Notes: a model not told the origin generated them from the sequence alone. A stretch of 64,000 bases of DNA from Nonomuraea sp. NEAU-A123 (GCF_018603905.1 NZ_JAHFZZ010000009.1:248001-312000), one strand, 5' to 3'; counted from the stretch's first letter, positions 33,034 through 42,464 are shown. A program made the numbers and translations.

Positions 33034-34299
33034 ATGGTGATGAACGGTGCGACGACCAGCGCCGGCCTACGGGCGTACAACCGGGTGCGACTGCTGCGGG
33101 CGGTCCACGACTGCGGCGCGACCCGCACCCGGTCGAAGCTGACCCAGGACCTGGGGTTGGCCCGAGGTACGGCGTCGGTGCTGGTCAGTGGCCTGGTCGA
33201 CGACCGGCTGCTGCATGAGGAGCCGTCGGCCGAGCACGGCAGAGGACGGCCCACGCAGGTGCCGGGCCCGCACCCCGAGGGGCCGCTGGCGCTGGCCGTG
33301 GACGTCCGGGAGGACTCGTGGGAGGTCGCGGCGTGCGAGCTGGGCGGCCGGGCCACGGTGCTGGAGGTACGGCGGCACGACGGCACGCCGGAGGGGGCCC
33401 TCGGGCCGCTGGGTGAAGTGCTGCGCAAGCAGCTCGGGCGGCTCGGGTCCCGGGTGATCGGGGTGGGCGTGGCCGTGGCGGGGCCGGTGCGCGACGGCGG
33501 CCTGGTGGACGTGGCACACCTGCGCTGGCGCTCGGTGGACGTACCCGCGCTGCTCGACCTCGGTGCCGCGGTCCCGGGCGGGCCGCGGGTGGGGAACGAC
33601 ACGGCCTTCGCGGCTTTGGCCGAGGCGCGGCGGGGGCGCTTGCGTGGGATCGGGGTGGGGCTGCACGTCCATGTGGACTTCGACTTGGGCGGCGTGCTCG
33701 TGGTGGACGGCCGCCCGCTGGAGGGGGCCGGCGGGATGGGCGCCGAGTTCGGCCACATGCCGCTCACGGGCGGCGACGCGCCCTGCATGTGCGGCGCGCA
33801 CGGCTGCTGGGGGCTGGAGGTCGGAGCGAACGCGCTCCTGCGCCACATGGGCCTGGCGTACGGCGGCGGCCAGGGCCGCGACGACGCCCGCCGCATCCTC
33901 GCCGCAGCCGAGACAGGCGCTGAAACGGACGCCGTGACGAACGGCGGCTCGAAGAGCGGCCAGGTCCCGGTCTCGGACGGCCGGCCGGATGGCGGGGCGG
34001 CGCTGCGTGCGGTCGCGACGAACGCGCGGGCACTCGGCCGAGGGCTGGCGGCGCTGGTGAACGCGCACGATCCGGCGGTGGTGACCCTGTCCGGCCTGGG
34101 CGTCGACCTGTACGATCGAGCGCTCCCCACCTTGATGGAGTCATTCGGCCGCGGTCTGATGACGATCCGCGGCGAGCGGCCACCTGTGATAGGCCCCTCG
34201 GCCCTGGGCTGGCACGGTCCGCTGGTCGGCGCCATGGAGTCGGTGTTCGACATGTTCCTCACCGTCTCCGGCGTCGAATCCTGGCACGGCGGCGGGTAG
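33034..34299 (+). CDS. ROK-family transcriptional regulator
   Basis: The 421-aa protein has an N-terminal winged helix (RTRSKLTQDLGLARGTASVL) and a ROK domain with GAEFGHMPL and CMCGAHGCWGLE, giving the zinc-binding cysteines. About 25 residues near 300-325 (ETGAETDAVTNGG) look like a flexible insert absent from shorter relatives. It diverges from the MFS transporter with only 35 bases between the starts, so it is its probable regulator. Starts at ATG 33034 or 33040 are both possible. The sugar effector is unknown. Confidence 0.9.
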   Translation: MVMNGATTSAGLRAYNRVRLLRAVHDCGATRTRSKLTQDLGLARGTASVLVSGLVDDRLLHEEPSAEHGRGRPTQVPGPHPEGPLALAVDVREDSWEVAACELGGRATVLEVRRHDGTPEGALGPLGEVLRKQLGRLGSRVIGVGVAVAGPVRDGGLVDVAHLRWRSVDVPALLDLGAAVPGGPRVGNDTAFAALAEARRGRLRGIGVGLHVHVDFDLGGVLVVDGRPLEGAGGMGAEFGHMPLTGGDAPCMCGAHGCWGLEVGANALLRHMGLAYGGGQGRDDARRILAAAETGAETDAVTNGGSKSGQVPVSDGRPDGGAALRAVATNARALGRGLAALVNAHDPAVVTLSGLGVDLYDRALPTLMESFGRGLMTIRGERPPVIGPSALGWHGPLVGAMESVFDMFLTVSGVESWHGGG

Positions 34300-34905
34300 A
34301 CACCCCGCCCACCGGGCCGCCTAAGGCAGCCGAGAGCGACCCGGCCGACGGGCTCGGCCGCGGGTTCGCGAGGTAGGGGAAGGCTTGGTTCAGCATCCTG
34401 ACCTCCCGCTTTAAGGACACCCCCATGCCGTCATCGTACGTCGAGGTGCTGGTCGACGTCCTGCAGCCCCGCCTCGCCGGAGCGTCGCCCGCCCGCTTTC
34501 ACCGCCCACGACACGCCCGAACGGCGAATGTGACGGATACCACGCGCAAGGGCGCAAACCACCCATACGATTCGTGATCTTGCTGAGCCGGCCCGGCGGC
34601 CCCGGCCGAGCCGGCACCGGCTGGCGGGGAGCCGTACGACCTGGTAAGAGACCATTTCAGGTCCCCTCTGAGGTGGCTTCTCCCCCCAGGCGGGCTACGG
34701 TGTGGAGGAACGCGTGGTCGGCGGCACAGGAGCCGGCGGCGGCATGGTCACGCGGGACGTGACGCGCGCCGAGGCGGCCGCTTCGACGTGGCACACACGC
34801 TGAGCGGGCGCTTTCCACAACACGAACCGCTGGTATCCGCCATGATTAGCCACTGCACTACGGGTTACAGAATCCCCGATCCCACATTCCCCAAGGAGAA
34901 CCGAG
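34300..34905. other. 600-bp stretch without a convincing gene
   Basis: The gap between the ROK gene and mIHF contains GC-rich inverted segments and a few short frames. The best is ATG 34425 to TGA 34577 (50 aa, MPSSYVEVLVDVLQPRLAGA...), with AAGGA seven bases upstream. A second, GTG 34714 to TGA 34803 (29 aa), follows GGAGGAA. Neither resembles a known protein and both may be chance. The right end should hold the mIHF promoter and leader. Confidence 0.4.
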
Positions 34906-35211
34906 ATGGCACTTCCCATTCTCACCCCCGAGCAGCGCAAGGCGGCTCTGGAGAAGGCCGCGGAGGCACGCGCGGCTCGCACCGCTCTGCTGGCCAAGGT
35001 CAAGGCCGGTGAGCTGACCTTCGCGCAGCTGCTGGAGCGCGATGACGACATCGCCAAGAAGATCAAGGTGTCGCAGGCCCTGCGCGCGGTCAAGGGCGTC
35101 GGCCCGGCCAAGGCCACCGCGCTGATGGAGGAGGCCGGCGTCGACGAGAAGCGCCGCCTCGGCGGCCTGGGCGCCCAGCAGCGCAAGAAGCTGGTCGACG
35201 CGCTCGGCTGA
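34906..35211 (+). CDS. mihF: Integration host factor, actinobacterial type (mIHF)
   Basis: The 101-aa nucleoid protein begins MALPILTPEQRKAALEKAAE, the actinobacterial signature, and ends in the helix-two-turn-helix region KGVGPAKATALMEEAGVDEK that grips DNA. AAGGAGAA upstream of the ATG is an excellent ribosome site. mIHF bends DNA and is needed for normal growth and for site-specific recombination in this phylum. In many actinomycetes the gene precedes gmk; here it is followed by a terminator and a response-regulator gene. It may be relocated or a paralogue of the housekeeping copy. Confidence 0.96.
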   Translation: MALPILTPEQRKAALEKAAEARAARTALLAKVKAGELTFAQLLERDDDIAKKIKVSQALRAVKGVGPAKATALMEEAGVDEKRRLGGLGAQQRKKLVDALG

Positions 35212-35220
35212 CCACCGGGC

Positions 35221-35255
35221 GGCCAGGTCCGCGCGCGACGCCGCGCGGACCGGCC
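35221..35255. terminator. Very strong terminator after mihF
   Basis: GGTCCGCGCG and CGCGCGGACC are perfect arms around a six-base loop, and GGCC on each side extends the stem past a single bulge. It lies between mihF and the convergent response-regulator gene. Confidence 0.85.
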
Positions 35256-35306
35256 AGCGCTCCGGCGCGCGGAGATCGAGCGAGCGGGTCAGGGCCGCAG
35301 ACCGGG

Positions 35307-35954
35307 TCAGGACCGCAGATAGGCGAGTACGGCCAGCACGCGCCGATGCTGATCGCTGTCGTCGGCGTAGAGTCCGAGCTTGCTGAAGATGCTCCTGATG
35401 TGCTTCTCCACGGCCCCGTCGCTGATGACGAGCTGCCTGCCGATGGCGGGATTGGACTTCCCCTCAGCCATCAGCTCGAGCACCTCCCGCTCGCGCGGCG
35501 TGAGCTGCGCCAACGGGTCGTCCCTGCGCCTGCGCACCATCAATTGGGACACCACCTGAGGATCGAACACGGTCCCCCCTGCGGCGACCCGCCGGAGGCC
35601 CTCCATGAACTCGTCCACGTCCACGACCCGGTCCTTCAGCAGGTAGCCCACGGCGCCCCGGGCGTCGGCGAGCAGGTCGTCGGCGTAGGAGACCTCGACG
35701 TACTGCGACAGGATCAGCACCGGCGCCCCCGGGACCCGGCGGCGCGCCTCCACGGCGGCCCTGAGCCCCTCGTCGGTGAACGACGGCGGCATCCGCACGT
35801 CGACCACCGACACGTCCGGCCGGTGCTCGGCCACCGCCTCGACGAGCCCGTCCCCGTCACCGACGGTCGCGACCACCTCGCAGCCGAACTCTTCGAGCAG
35901 CCTGACCAGGCCCTCCCTGATCAATACCGCGTCATCGGCCACGACTACGCGCAC
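35307..35954 (-). CDS. NarL/FixJ-type response regulator
   Basis: The 215-aa protein has a receiver domain (VVADDAVLIREGLVRLLEEF, phospho-acceptor Asp in VSVVDVRMPP near residue 52) and a C-terminal LuxR helix-turn-helix (LTPREREVLELMAEGKSNPA). GTG 35954 is the start; it overlaps the kinase gene by ten bases, so the pair is co-translated. It should be phosphorylated by that kinase and bind DNA as a dimer. The acyltransferase gene on the other side of the kinase is a plausible target. Confidence 0.94.
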   Translation of the reverse strand: MRVVVADDAVLIREGLVRLLEEFGCEVVATVGDGDGLVEAVAEHRPDVSVVDVRMPPSFTDEGLRAAVEARRRVPGAPVLILSQYVEVSYADDLLADARGAVGYLLKDRVVDVDEFMEGLRRVAAGGTVFDPQVVSQLMVRRRRDDPLAQLTPREREVLELMAEGKSNPAIGRQLVISDGAVEKHIRSIFSKLGLYADDSDQHRRVLAVLAYLRS

Positions 35955-37201
35955 GGCACCTCCGCCACGATCACAGTCGGCCCGCCGTCCGGTGACTGCA
36001 CGGCCAGCTCCCCGTCGACTGCGCGGAGCCGGTCGGCCAGACCGGCGAGACCGTGTCCCTTGGCGACGTGTGCGCCGCCGACCCCATCATCCCCGATGGT
36101 GAGCATGAGAATGTCACCGATGCGGATGAGCTGGATCGTGCAGATGGTGGCGCGGCTGTGCTTGGCGACGTTCGTGAGCGTCTCGGCGACGACGAAGTAG
36201 ATGGCGTTCTCGACCGCGGCCTGGTAGCGCTGGACGGTCTGCACGTCGAGATCGACCGGGATGGTGCAGCGCCCGGCGAGGGCGGCGAGCGCCGGGGCGA
36301 GGCCGCGGTCGGACAGGATGGGCGGCGCGATGCCGCGTGACAGGGCGCGCAGCTCGTCGAGCGTCTCGCGGGTGGCGGTGATCGCCGAGCTGATCGTGGC
36401 CTGCGCGGCGTCGGGGTCCTTACTCATCTGCCGCTGCGCCCTGGACAGCTCCATGGCCAGCGAGACCAGGCGCTGCTGTGGGCCGTCGTGGATGTCGCGC
36501 TCCAGCTTGCGCAGCGCGTTGGCCTCGGCGGAGACGGCCGCGGCCCGGCCCTCGGCCAGGTCGTCGATGCGCTCCTGCAGCTCGGCGACGCCGGTCAGCA
36601 GCGCCCGGCCGATCCCGGACCGCAGCAGCGCGGAGCCGCGCGTCATGATCGGCATGATGAGCAGGCCGATCAGGCCGAGGACGACGTAGAAGACCGAGTT
36701 CACCCAGTAGCCCCGCCCGATTCCGAGCAGCTCGGGCAGCTCGACGTTGTCGGGGATGCGCGAGGTGATGAGGCCGTACAGGGGGTAGGTCAGCCCGGCG
36801 ATCGGCAGCGCCCAGAACACCACGGTCAGCACGAACGACACGATGGCCAGCGGGAAGTTGATGATCCCGTGCAGCAGGTCGAGCCATGACTGCCCGCTGG
36901 TCATCGGGTTCACCAGCCGGCGGAACCGGCCGGCCCCGGCGGGCGCGGGCTTGTAGCGGGGGCGTACCGGCGGTCGCTTGAGCACGTCGGAGAGCCAGCC
37001 GCGCTCCGCGTCCGCGAAACCCCGGGCGATCATGAGCGTCCCCGCGAGCAGCGGCACGCCGATCCACACGATCGTCGTGCTCACACCGGCGGCCATGCCG
37101 GCGACCAGGAGCACGAAGGCGATGACGGCCGTGGGGAAGCCGACCAGCGTGTAGCGGGTGTCCAGGAGGACACGTCTCATGAGGGAGCGCATGGCGTTCA
37201 C
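35945..37201 (-). CDS. Sensor histidine kinase (HisKA_3 type)
   Basis: The 418-aa membrane kinase has about four hydrophobic segments in its first 210 residues, in two pairs, with little extracellular sequence. Such kinases usually sense the membrane itself. The dimerisation helix carries ERDIHDGPQQRLVSLAMELS, with the phosphorylated His, and the ATPase domain shows NVAKHSRA and DDGVGGAHVAKGHGLAGL. It overlaps its response-regulator gene. Starts at 37201 or three codons later are both possible. The divergent acyltransferase 3 gene hints at a cell-envelope response. Confidence 0.93.
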   Translation of the reverse strand: MNAMRSLMRRVLLDTRYTLVGFPTAVIAFVLLVAGMAAGVSTTIVWIGVPLLAGTLMIARGFADAERGWLSDVLKRPPVRPRYKPAPAGAGRFRRLVNPMTSGQSWLDLLHGIINFPLAIVSFVLTVVFWALPIAGLTYPLYGLITSRIPDNVELPELLGIGRGYWVNSVFYVVLGLIGLLIMPIMTRGSALLRSGIGRALLTGVAELQERIDDLAEGRAAAVSAEANALRKLERDIHDGPQQRLVSLAMELSRAQRQMSKDPDAAQATISSAITATRETLDELRALSRGIAPPILSDRGLAPALAALAGRCTIPVDLDVQTVQRYQAAVENAIYFVVAETLTNVAKHSRATICTIQLIRIGDILMLTIGDDGVGGAHVAKGHGLAGLADRLRAVDGELAVQSPDGGPTVIVAEVPCA

Positions 37202-37377
37202 GGTACGACTCTGGCACGCCCGGATCGACCCGGTGCGCCGGTATATGGCGGTAGGGCCTGCCCTACCTTCCGTGGTGGTGTGATCTTGCCTCCAATACGG
37301 CGGCTCACGGCACTGTGCCGGAGCGGGCGCGGCGGGAGTCTTGAGGCCTCACCTTCCCGGATGAATCGAGGCCCCCC

Positions 37378-38661
37378 ATGACCGCGTTGCTCGACCACCC
37401 GGCACCTTTGCCGGCGGCCGCTGTACCGGTCCGCCCCGCCCCGGCGAAGAGGGCGACGGTCAGGGACCCGTTCATCGACATCCTGCGGGTGTTCGGCATG
37501 GCGCTGGTGGTGCTGCAGCACTGGACGATCCCGGTGCTCGCCTTCGACGGGGCCCGCCTGACGACCGGCAACGCCCTGTCGACGCCGGGAGTGTGGGTGG
37601 TGACCTGGGTGAGCCAGGTGATGCCGCTGGTGTTCTTCGCGGGCGGCGCCGCCAACGCCATCAGCTTCGGCCGGGCGGCGCACGGGGGGCCGCGGTGGCT
37701 GGCCACCCGGCTGCGCCGGCTGGCCTGGCCCATCCTGCCGCTGGCCGCGGTCTGGATCCCGCTCCCCCAGTTGCTGGTCACTCTGGGCGTGCCCACGCAG
37801 CCGCTGGAGGTGGGCTCGACGATCACCGGCCAGCTCCTGTGGTTCCTCGCCGTCTACTTGATCGCGGTCACGGCCACTCCGTACATGATGAGGCTGCACG
37901 ACAGGTACGGCCTGCTCGTCCCGGTCGTCCTGGGGGCCGGGGCGGTGCTGACGGACGTGCTGCGGTTCTCGACCGGGCTGGACGCGCTGGGCTACCTCAA
38001 CATCGTGTTCGTCTGGCTGGCGGTGCACCAGCTCGGTTTCCGGTACGCCGAAGGACGGCTGACGCGCCCCGGGCTGATGGCGATCGGCGGGTTCGGGGCC
38101 GCGGCGCTGCTCGTGGCGTTCGGCCCGTACCCGGGCAGCATGATCGGCCTGCCCGGCGCCGAGGTGTCGAACATGGCCCCGCCGACGCTGGCCATGCTGG
38201 CCGTCTCGGTCGGCCAGATCGGGCTGGCCACGCTGCTGCGGCCGTGGATCCTGCGGCTGCGGACCGAGAAGCTGCTGGCCTGGGCGGGGCCGCGCATCAT
38301 GACCGTCTACCTGTGGCACATGCCGGCGCTGTTCGCGGTCACCGGCGTGGTCGTCGTCGGCCTCGGCATCGACACCCCGGCGCCGGGCGGCCTGGGCTGG
38401 TTCGCCGGGTGGCCGATCTGGTTCGGAGCGCTCTGCCTGGTGATGTGGCCGCTGCTGAAGGCCTTCTCCCGGTTCGAGGAGCCGCCGGCGCTGCCGTACG
38501 GCGAGGCCACGTGGCGCGGCGCGCTCACCTCGGCGGCGCTGGTCGGCGGCGGGCTGCTGGCGCTGACCGTGGCGGGGTTCGCGCCCGGCAACACGCCGTT
38601 CCTGGCGGTCCTGGCGATCCTGGGCGGGCTGCTGCTTACGGGTCCGAGGACCCGCGTGTGA
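37378..38661 (+). CDS. Membrane acyltransferase 3 family protein
   Basis: The 427-aa protein has about ten membrane segments. RDPFIDILRVFGMALVVLQH near the N-terminus contains the conserved Arg and the catalytic-type His of acyltransferase 3 proteins. The family moves acyl groups onto sugars, lipids or peptides at the membrane. It diverges from a two-component system that may regulate it. A GNAT gene follows 48 bases after its stop. The substrate cannot be assigned. Confidence 0.88.
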   Translation: MTALLDHPAPLPAAAVPVRPAPAKRATVRDPFIDILRVFGMALVVLQHWTIPVLAFDGARLTTGNALSTPGVWVVTWVSQVMPLVFFAGGAANAISFGRAAHGGPRWLATRLRRLAWPILPLAAVWIPLPQLLVTLGVPTQPLEVGSTITGQLLWFLAVYLIAVTATPYMMRLHDRYGLLVPVVLGAGAVLTDVLRFSTGLDALGYLNIVFVWLAVHQLGFRYAEGRLTRPGLMAIGGFGAAALLVAFGPYPGSMIGLPGAEVSNMAPPTLAMLAVSVGQIGLATLLRPWILRLRTEKLLAWAGPRIMTVYLWHMPALFAVTGVVVVGLGIDTPAPGGLGWFAGWPIWFGALCLVMWPLLKAFSRFEEPPALPYGEATWRGALTSAALVGGGLLALTVAGFAPGNTPFLAVLAILGGLLLTGPRTRV

Positions 38662-38709
38662 GGATTCGGAAACACGGCGGTCATCCGAATCCTCGAAGAA
38701 TATGGTCAC

Positions 38710-39207
38710 ATGACGCTCATCCAGCCCTTGTCCGAAGCCGACCTGCCCGCTGTCGCCGAGATCTACGCGCACTATGTGATGGATTCGGTGGCGACCTTCG
38801 ACGAGACGCCCCTCGACACCGAGGCGTGGCGGCTGAAGGCGGCGGCGATCGCCGAGGTGGGCCTGCCGTTCCTGGTGGCCAAGGAGGGCGATCGGGTACT
38901 GGGGTTCGCCTACTGCGGGCGTTACCGCCCCAAGCCCGCCTACCGGCACACCGTCGAGGACACGATCTACCTCTCTCCCGGCGCGACCGGGCGCGGACTG
39001 GGCCGGCGGCTGCTCGCCGAACTGATCTCCCTTGCCTCCGAGGCCGGTGCCCGGCAGATGATCGCGGTGATCGCCGACGGCGGCGATCCGGCGTCGCTGA
39101 AGCTGCACGCCGCGTTCGGGTTCGCGGAGGCAGGCCGATTGAAGGCGGTCGGGTTCAAGCACGGGCGGTGGATCGACACCATCCTCTACCAGCTCGAACT
39201 CGCCTAG
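38710..39207 (+). CDS. GNAT N-acetyltransferase, phosphinothricin-acetyltransferase-like
   Basis: The 165-aa protein follows the Pat/Bar pattern: IYAHYVMDSVATFDETPLD near residue 20, then GFAYCGRYRPKPAYRHTVED, and the acetyl-CoA loop GATGRGLGRRLLAELI. Members acetylate phosphinothricin, methionine sulfone or similar amines. Intrinsic resistance or detoxification is possible, but many homologues have housekeeping or unknown roles. No good ribosome site precedes the ATG. Confidence 0.9.
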   Translation: MTLIQPLSEADLPAVAEIYAHYVMDSVATFDETPLDTEAWRLKAAAIAEVGLPFLVAKEGDRVLGFAYCGRYRPKPAYRHTVEDTIYLSPGATGRGLGRRLLAELISLASEAGARQMIAVIADGGDPASLKLHAAFGFAEAGRLKAVGFKHGRWIDTILYQLELA

Positions 39208-39289
39208 CACGGCGATATAGGACGGCCACCGGGCACTATCGGACCGGGTTGGGTTCGACCATCCAGCAAACTTCGGCAGGATAGAGGGT

Positions 39290-41788
39290 GTGAGCCTCCT
39301 CGTTGACCGCCTGCCGGAAGAGATCGACGCCGCCCCGGACGCCATTTTCGACGCGTTCGTTACCTGGAACTCCGAACGGGGGCTCACGCTCTATCCCGCT
39401 CAGGAGGAGGCGCTCATCGAGGTCGTCTCCGGGAGCAACGTGATCCTGGCCACCCCGACGGGCTCCGGAAAGAGCCTGGTCGCGGCGGGTGCCCACTTCG
39501 CCGCGCTGACCAGGGACATCCGCACCTTCTACACCGCGCCGATCAAGGCGCTGGTCTCGGAGAAGTTCTTCGACCTCGTCTCCGTCTTCGGCACCGAGAA
39601 CGTCGGCATGATGACCGGCGACGCCAGCGTCAACCCGGGCGCCCCGATCATCTGTTGCACGGCCGAGATCCTGGCCAACGTGGCGCTGCGCGACGGCGCG
39701 GCGGCCGACATCGGCCAGGTCGTCATGGACGAGTTCCACTTCTACGCCGAGCCCGACCGGGGCTGGGCCTGGCAGGTGCCGCTGCTGGAGCTGCCGAACG
39801 TCCAGTTCGTGCTGATGTCGGCGACGCTCGGCGACGTCTCGATGTTCGAGCGCGACCTGACCCGGCGCACCGGGCGGCCCACCGCGGTCGTCAAGCACGC
39901 CGAGCGGCCGGTGCCGCTGATCTACTCCTACCGGATGACGCCCCTGCACGAGACGCTGGAGGAGATGCTCCGCACCGGCCAGGCCCCGGTCTACGTCGTG
40001 CACTTCACCCAGGCCGCCGCCATGGAGCGGGCGCAGTCCCTGATGTCGATCAACATGGCGACGAAGGCCGAGAAGGAGGCCATCGCCACGCTGATCGGCG
40101 GCTTCCGCTTCACCACCCGGTTCGGCCGGGCCCTGTCCCGGCTCGTCCGGCACGGCATCGGCGTCCACCACGCCGGGATGCTGCCCAAATACCGGCGGCT
40201 GGTGGAGCGGCTGGCCCAGGCCGGGCTGCTGAAGGTCATCTGCGGCACCGACACCCTCGGCGTCGGCGTCAACGTGCCGATCCGGACCGTGCTGTTCACC
40301 GCGCTGTCCAAGTACGACGGCAACAAGGTGCGCCGCCTGCGCGCCCGCGAGTTCCACCAGATCGCCGGGCGGGCCGGGCGGGCGGGCTTCGACACGATCG
40401 GCTACGTCGCCTGCCAGGCGCCCGAGCACGACGTCGAGAACGCCAAGGCGCTGGCGAAGATCGGCGACGACCCGAAGCGGCGGCGCGGCTACGCCCGCAA
40501 GAAGCCGCCGGAGGGGTTCGTCGGCTGGAGCGAGGAGACGTTCGAGAAGCTGCAGACCGCCGAGCCCGAGCCACTCAACTCCCGGTTCAAGGTCACCAAC
40601 GCCATGCTGCTGGCGGTCATCAACCGGCCCGGCGACTGCTTCCAGGCGATGAAGCACCTGCTCACCGACAACCACGAGGACCGCAAGTGGCAGCGGCGGC
40701 ACATCAGCCAGGCCATCGCCATCTACCGGTCGCTGCTGGCGGGCGGCATCGTCGAGCAGCTCGCCGAGGCCGACGAGCAGGGCCGGCGGGCCAGGCTGAC
40801 GATCGACCTGCAGGAGGACTTCGCGCTCAACCAGGCGCTGTCCACGTTCGCGCTGGCCGCCTTCGACCTGCTCGACCACGACTCGCCGAGCTACGCCCTC
40901 GACATCGTGTCGATCGTCGAGTCCATCCTCGACGACCCGCGCCAGATCCTGTCGGCCCAGCTGAAGAAGGCCAGGGGCGAGGCCATCGGGCAGATGAAGG
41001 CCGACGGCATCGAGTACGAGGAGCGGATGGAGCAGCTCGCCGAGGTCATGTACCCGATGCCGCTCGAAGACCTGCTGCTCGGGGCGTACGAGACCTACCG
41101 GCGCGGGCATCCGTGGGTGGGCGACTACACGGTCAGCCCCAAGAGCGTGGTGCGCGACATGTACGAGCGCGCGATGACGTTCGCCGACTACATCCAGTTC
41201 TACGAGCTGGCCAGGTCGGAGGGCACGGTGCTGCGCTACCTGGCCGACGCCTACCGGACGCTGTCACGCACGGTCCCCGAGCACCTCAAGACCGAGGACC
41301 TCATCGACCTGATCGAGTGGCTGGGCGAGCTGGTCAGGCAGGTCGACTCCTCGCTCATCGACGAGTGGGAGAAGCTGGCCAACCCCGAGGAGGCGCTGGA
41401 GCGCAAGGACCAGCTCGAGGCCAAGGTCCGCCCGGTCACCGCCAACACGCGGGCGTTCCGGGTGCTGGTCCGCAACGCGATGTTCCGCCTGGTCGAGCTC
41501 TGCGCCATCGAGAAGGAGGACGAGCTGGCGGAGCTGGCGCCCGACGTCGACTGGGGCGCGGCGCTCGACGCCTACTACGCCGACCACGAGGAGATCTTCA
41601 CCGACGCCGACGCGCGGGGTCCCGCGTTGCTGCGCATCGAGGAGGAGGACGGCCTGTGGAAGGTGCGCCAGACCATCAAGGATCCGGCCGGTGACGGCGA
41701 CTGGGGCATCGACGCGCAGATCGACCTGGCCGGCTCCGACGAGGAGGGCCGCGCGGTGGTGCACGTGCAGGGCCTCAACAGGCTCTGA
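39290..41788 (+). CDS. Ski2-like DEAD/DEAH-box RNA helicase
   Basis: The 832-aa helicase shows ATPTGSGKS (Walker A, near residue 53), DEFH (motif II), SAT (motif III) and HQIAGRAGRAG (motif VI). The C-terminal ~400 residues match the DUF3516-type extension found in actinobacterial members, with a final strand-rich domain. It probably unwinds structured RNA in processing or decay; a DNA role is not excluded. GTG 39290 follows AGGATAGAGGGT. It is monocistronic, with a hairpin after its stop. Confidence 0.94.
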   Translation: MSLLVDRLPEEIDAAPDAIFDAFVTWNSERGLTLYPAQEEALIEVVSGSNVILATPTGSGKSLVAAGAHFAALTRDIRTFYTAPIKALVSEKFFDLVSVFGTENVGMMTGDASVNPGAPIICCTAEILANVALRDGAAADIGQVVMDEFHFYAEPDRGWAWQVPLLELPNVQFVLMSATLGDVSMFERDLTRRTGRPTAVVKHAERPVPLIYSYRMTPLHETLEEMLRTGQAPVYVVHFTQAAAMERAQSLMSINMATKAEKEAIATLIGGFRFTTRFGRALSRLVRHGIGVHHAGMLPKYRRLVERLAQAGLLKVICGTDTLGVGVNVPIRTVLFTALSKYDGNKVRRLRAREFHQIAGRAGRAGFDTIGYVACQAPEHDVENAKALAKIGDDPKRRRGYARKKPPEGFVGWSEETFEKLQTAEPEPLNSRFKVTNAMLLAVINRPGDCFQAMKHLLTDNHEDRKWQRRHISQAIAIYRSLLAGGIVEQLAEADEQGRRARLTIDLQEDFALNQALSTFALAAFDLLDHDSPSYALDIVSIVESILDDPRQILSAQLKKARGEAIGQMKADGIEYEERMEQLAEVMYPMPLEDLLLGAYETYRRGHPWVGDYTVSPKSVVRDMYERAMTFADYIQFYELARSEGTVLRYLADAYRTLSRTVPEHLKTEDLIDLIEWLGELVRQVDSSLIDEWEKLANPEEALERKDQLEAKVRPVTANTRAFRVLVRNAMFRLVELCAIEKEDELAELAPDVDWGAALDAYYADHEEIFTDADARGPALLRIEEEDGLWKVRQTIKDPAGDGDWGIDAQIDLAGSDEEGRAVVHVQGLNRL

Positions 41789-41798
41789 CAAATAAGTC

Positions 41799-41836
41799 GT
41801 GTGCCGGAGCGGACTGGCAAGGGCGCCCCGGCACAC
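41799..41836 (+). terminator. Terminator after the helicase gene
   Basis: GTGTGCCGG and CCGGCACAC are perfect nine-base arms around a 20-base loop, eleven bases beyond the helicase stop. Confidence 0.6.
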
Positions 41837-41842
41837 GCCTGT

Positions 41843-41928
41843 TATCTAAGTCTCCGATAGCTAAGTTCGTCATCCCGTCATGGCAATGTCTCAAGATCGG
41901 GACATTTGGCGGGCTATCCGAGATCTCG
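41843..41928. promoter_or_regulatory. Repeats and palindrome before the DUF2087 gene
   Basis: TATCTAAGT (41843-41851) and TAGCTAAGT (41858-41866) repeat directly at 15-bp spacing, and CGAGATCTCG (41919-41928) is a perfect palindrome. They could be operator sites; if so, the start at 41967 fits better than 41880. Confidence 0.3.
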
Positions 41929-42464
41929 TCCCGCTTCGCTCACGGATCATGGGACAAAATATACAAATGAGCGACAGAGAGAACAGGCGGGTGCTCGGGC
42001 TGCTCGCCCAGGACGACACGTTGCGGGCATTCGCCTCCCTGGTCCTCGGCGTCACCGACGGGCTGTCGCCCAAGGTCCTGGCCCGGCTGGCCGCCGGCGG
42101 GCTGGCCGTGCAGGAGGAGGACGGCAAGTGGCGGGCGACGCCGGAGAAGTTCCGCGAGCTGCTCCGGGCGCGGGCCGCCGAGCCCGAGCCCGAGGTGAGC
42201 GCCGAGGAGCGGCTGCTGCAGACGTTCCTGGTGGACGGGCGGCTGAAGACCATGCCGATGAAGCATGAGAAGCGGGTCGTGGTGCTGCGGTACATCTCGC
42301 GGGTGTTCGAGCCCGGTGTCCGCTATCCGGAGAAGGACGTGAACGTCGCGCTGCGGGCCTTCCACGATGACTACGCGGCTCTGCGGCGGTATCTGGTGGA
42401 CGAGTGCCTGCTGTCCAGGGAGGACAACGTCTACTGGCGCAGCGGCGGCCCGGTGGAGCTCTAA
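41880..42464 (+). CDS. DUF2087-domain protein, probable transcriptional regulator
   Basis: The C-terminal ~80 residues (AEERLLQTFLVDGRLKTMPM through LSREDNVYWR) are a DUF2087 domain. The part before it (RRVLGLLAQDDTLRAFASLV) looks like a degenerate winged helix, as in related ArsR-like proteins. The start is unclear: ATG 41880 gives 194 aa, ATG 41967 gives 165 aa beginning MSDRENRRVLG, and neither has a ribosome site. Direct repeats and a palindrome around 41843-41928 may be its own operator. Its TAA overlaps the convergent GH20 stop. Confidence 0.75.
   Translation: MAMSQDRDIWRAIRDLVPLRSRIMGQNIQMSDRENRRVLGLLAQDDTLRAFASLVLGVTDGLSPKVLARLAAGGLAVQEEDGKWRATPEKFRELLRARAAEPEPEVSAEERLLQTFLVDGRLKTMPMKHEKRVVVLRYISRVFEPGVRYPEKDVNVALRAFHDDYAALRRYLVDECLLSREDNVYWRSGGPVEL

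Noticed and set aside
32208..34262. 684-codon minus-strand frame opposite the ROK gene and through the MFS gene
   Set aside because: Both real genes are clear by motifs; this frame is their out-of-phase shadow.
34695..35186. Frame on the minus strand across mIHF
   Set aside because: It is antisense to a highly conserved gene and Ser/Arg-rich without motifs.
37198..39387. 729-codon minus-strand frame opposite the acyltransferase and GNAT genes
   Set aside because: It is Gln/Arg/His-rich antisense with no domain signature.
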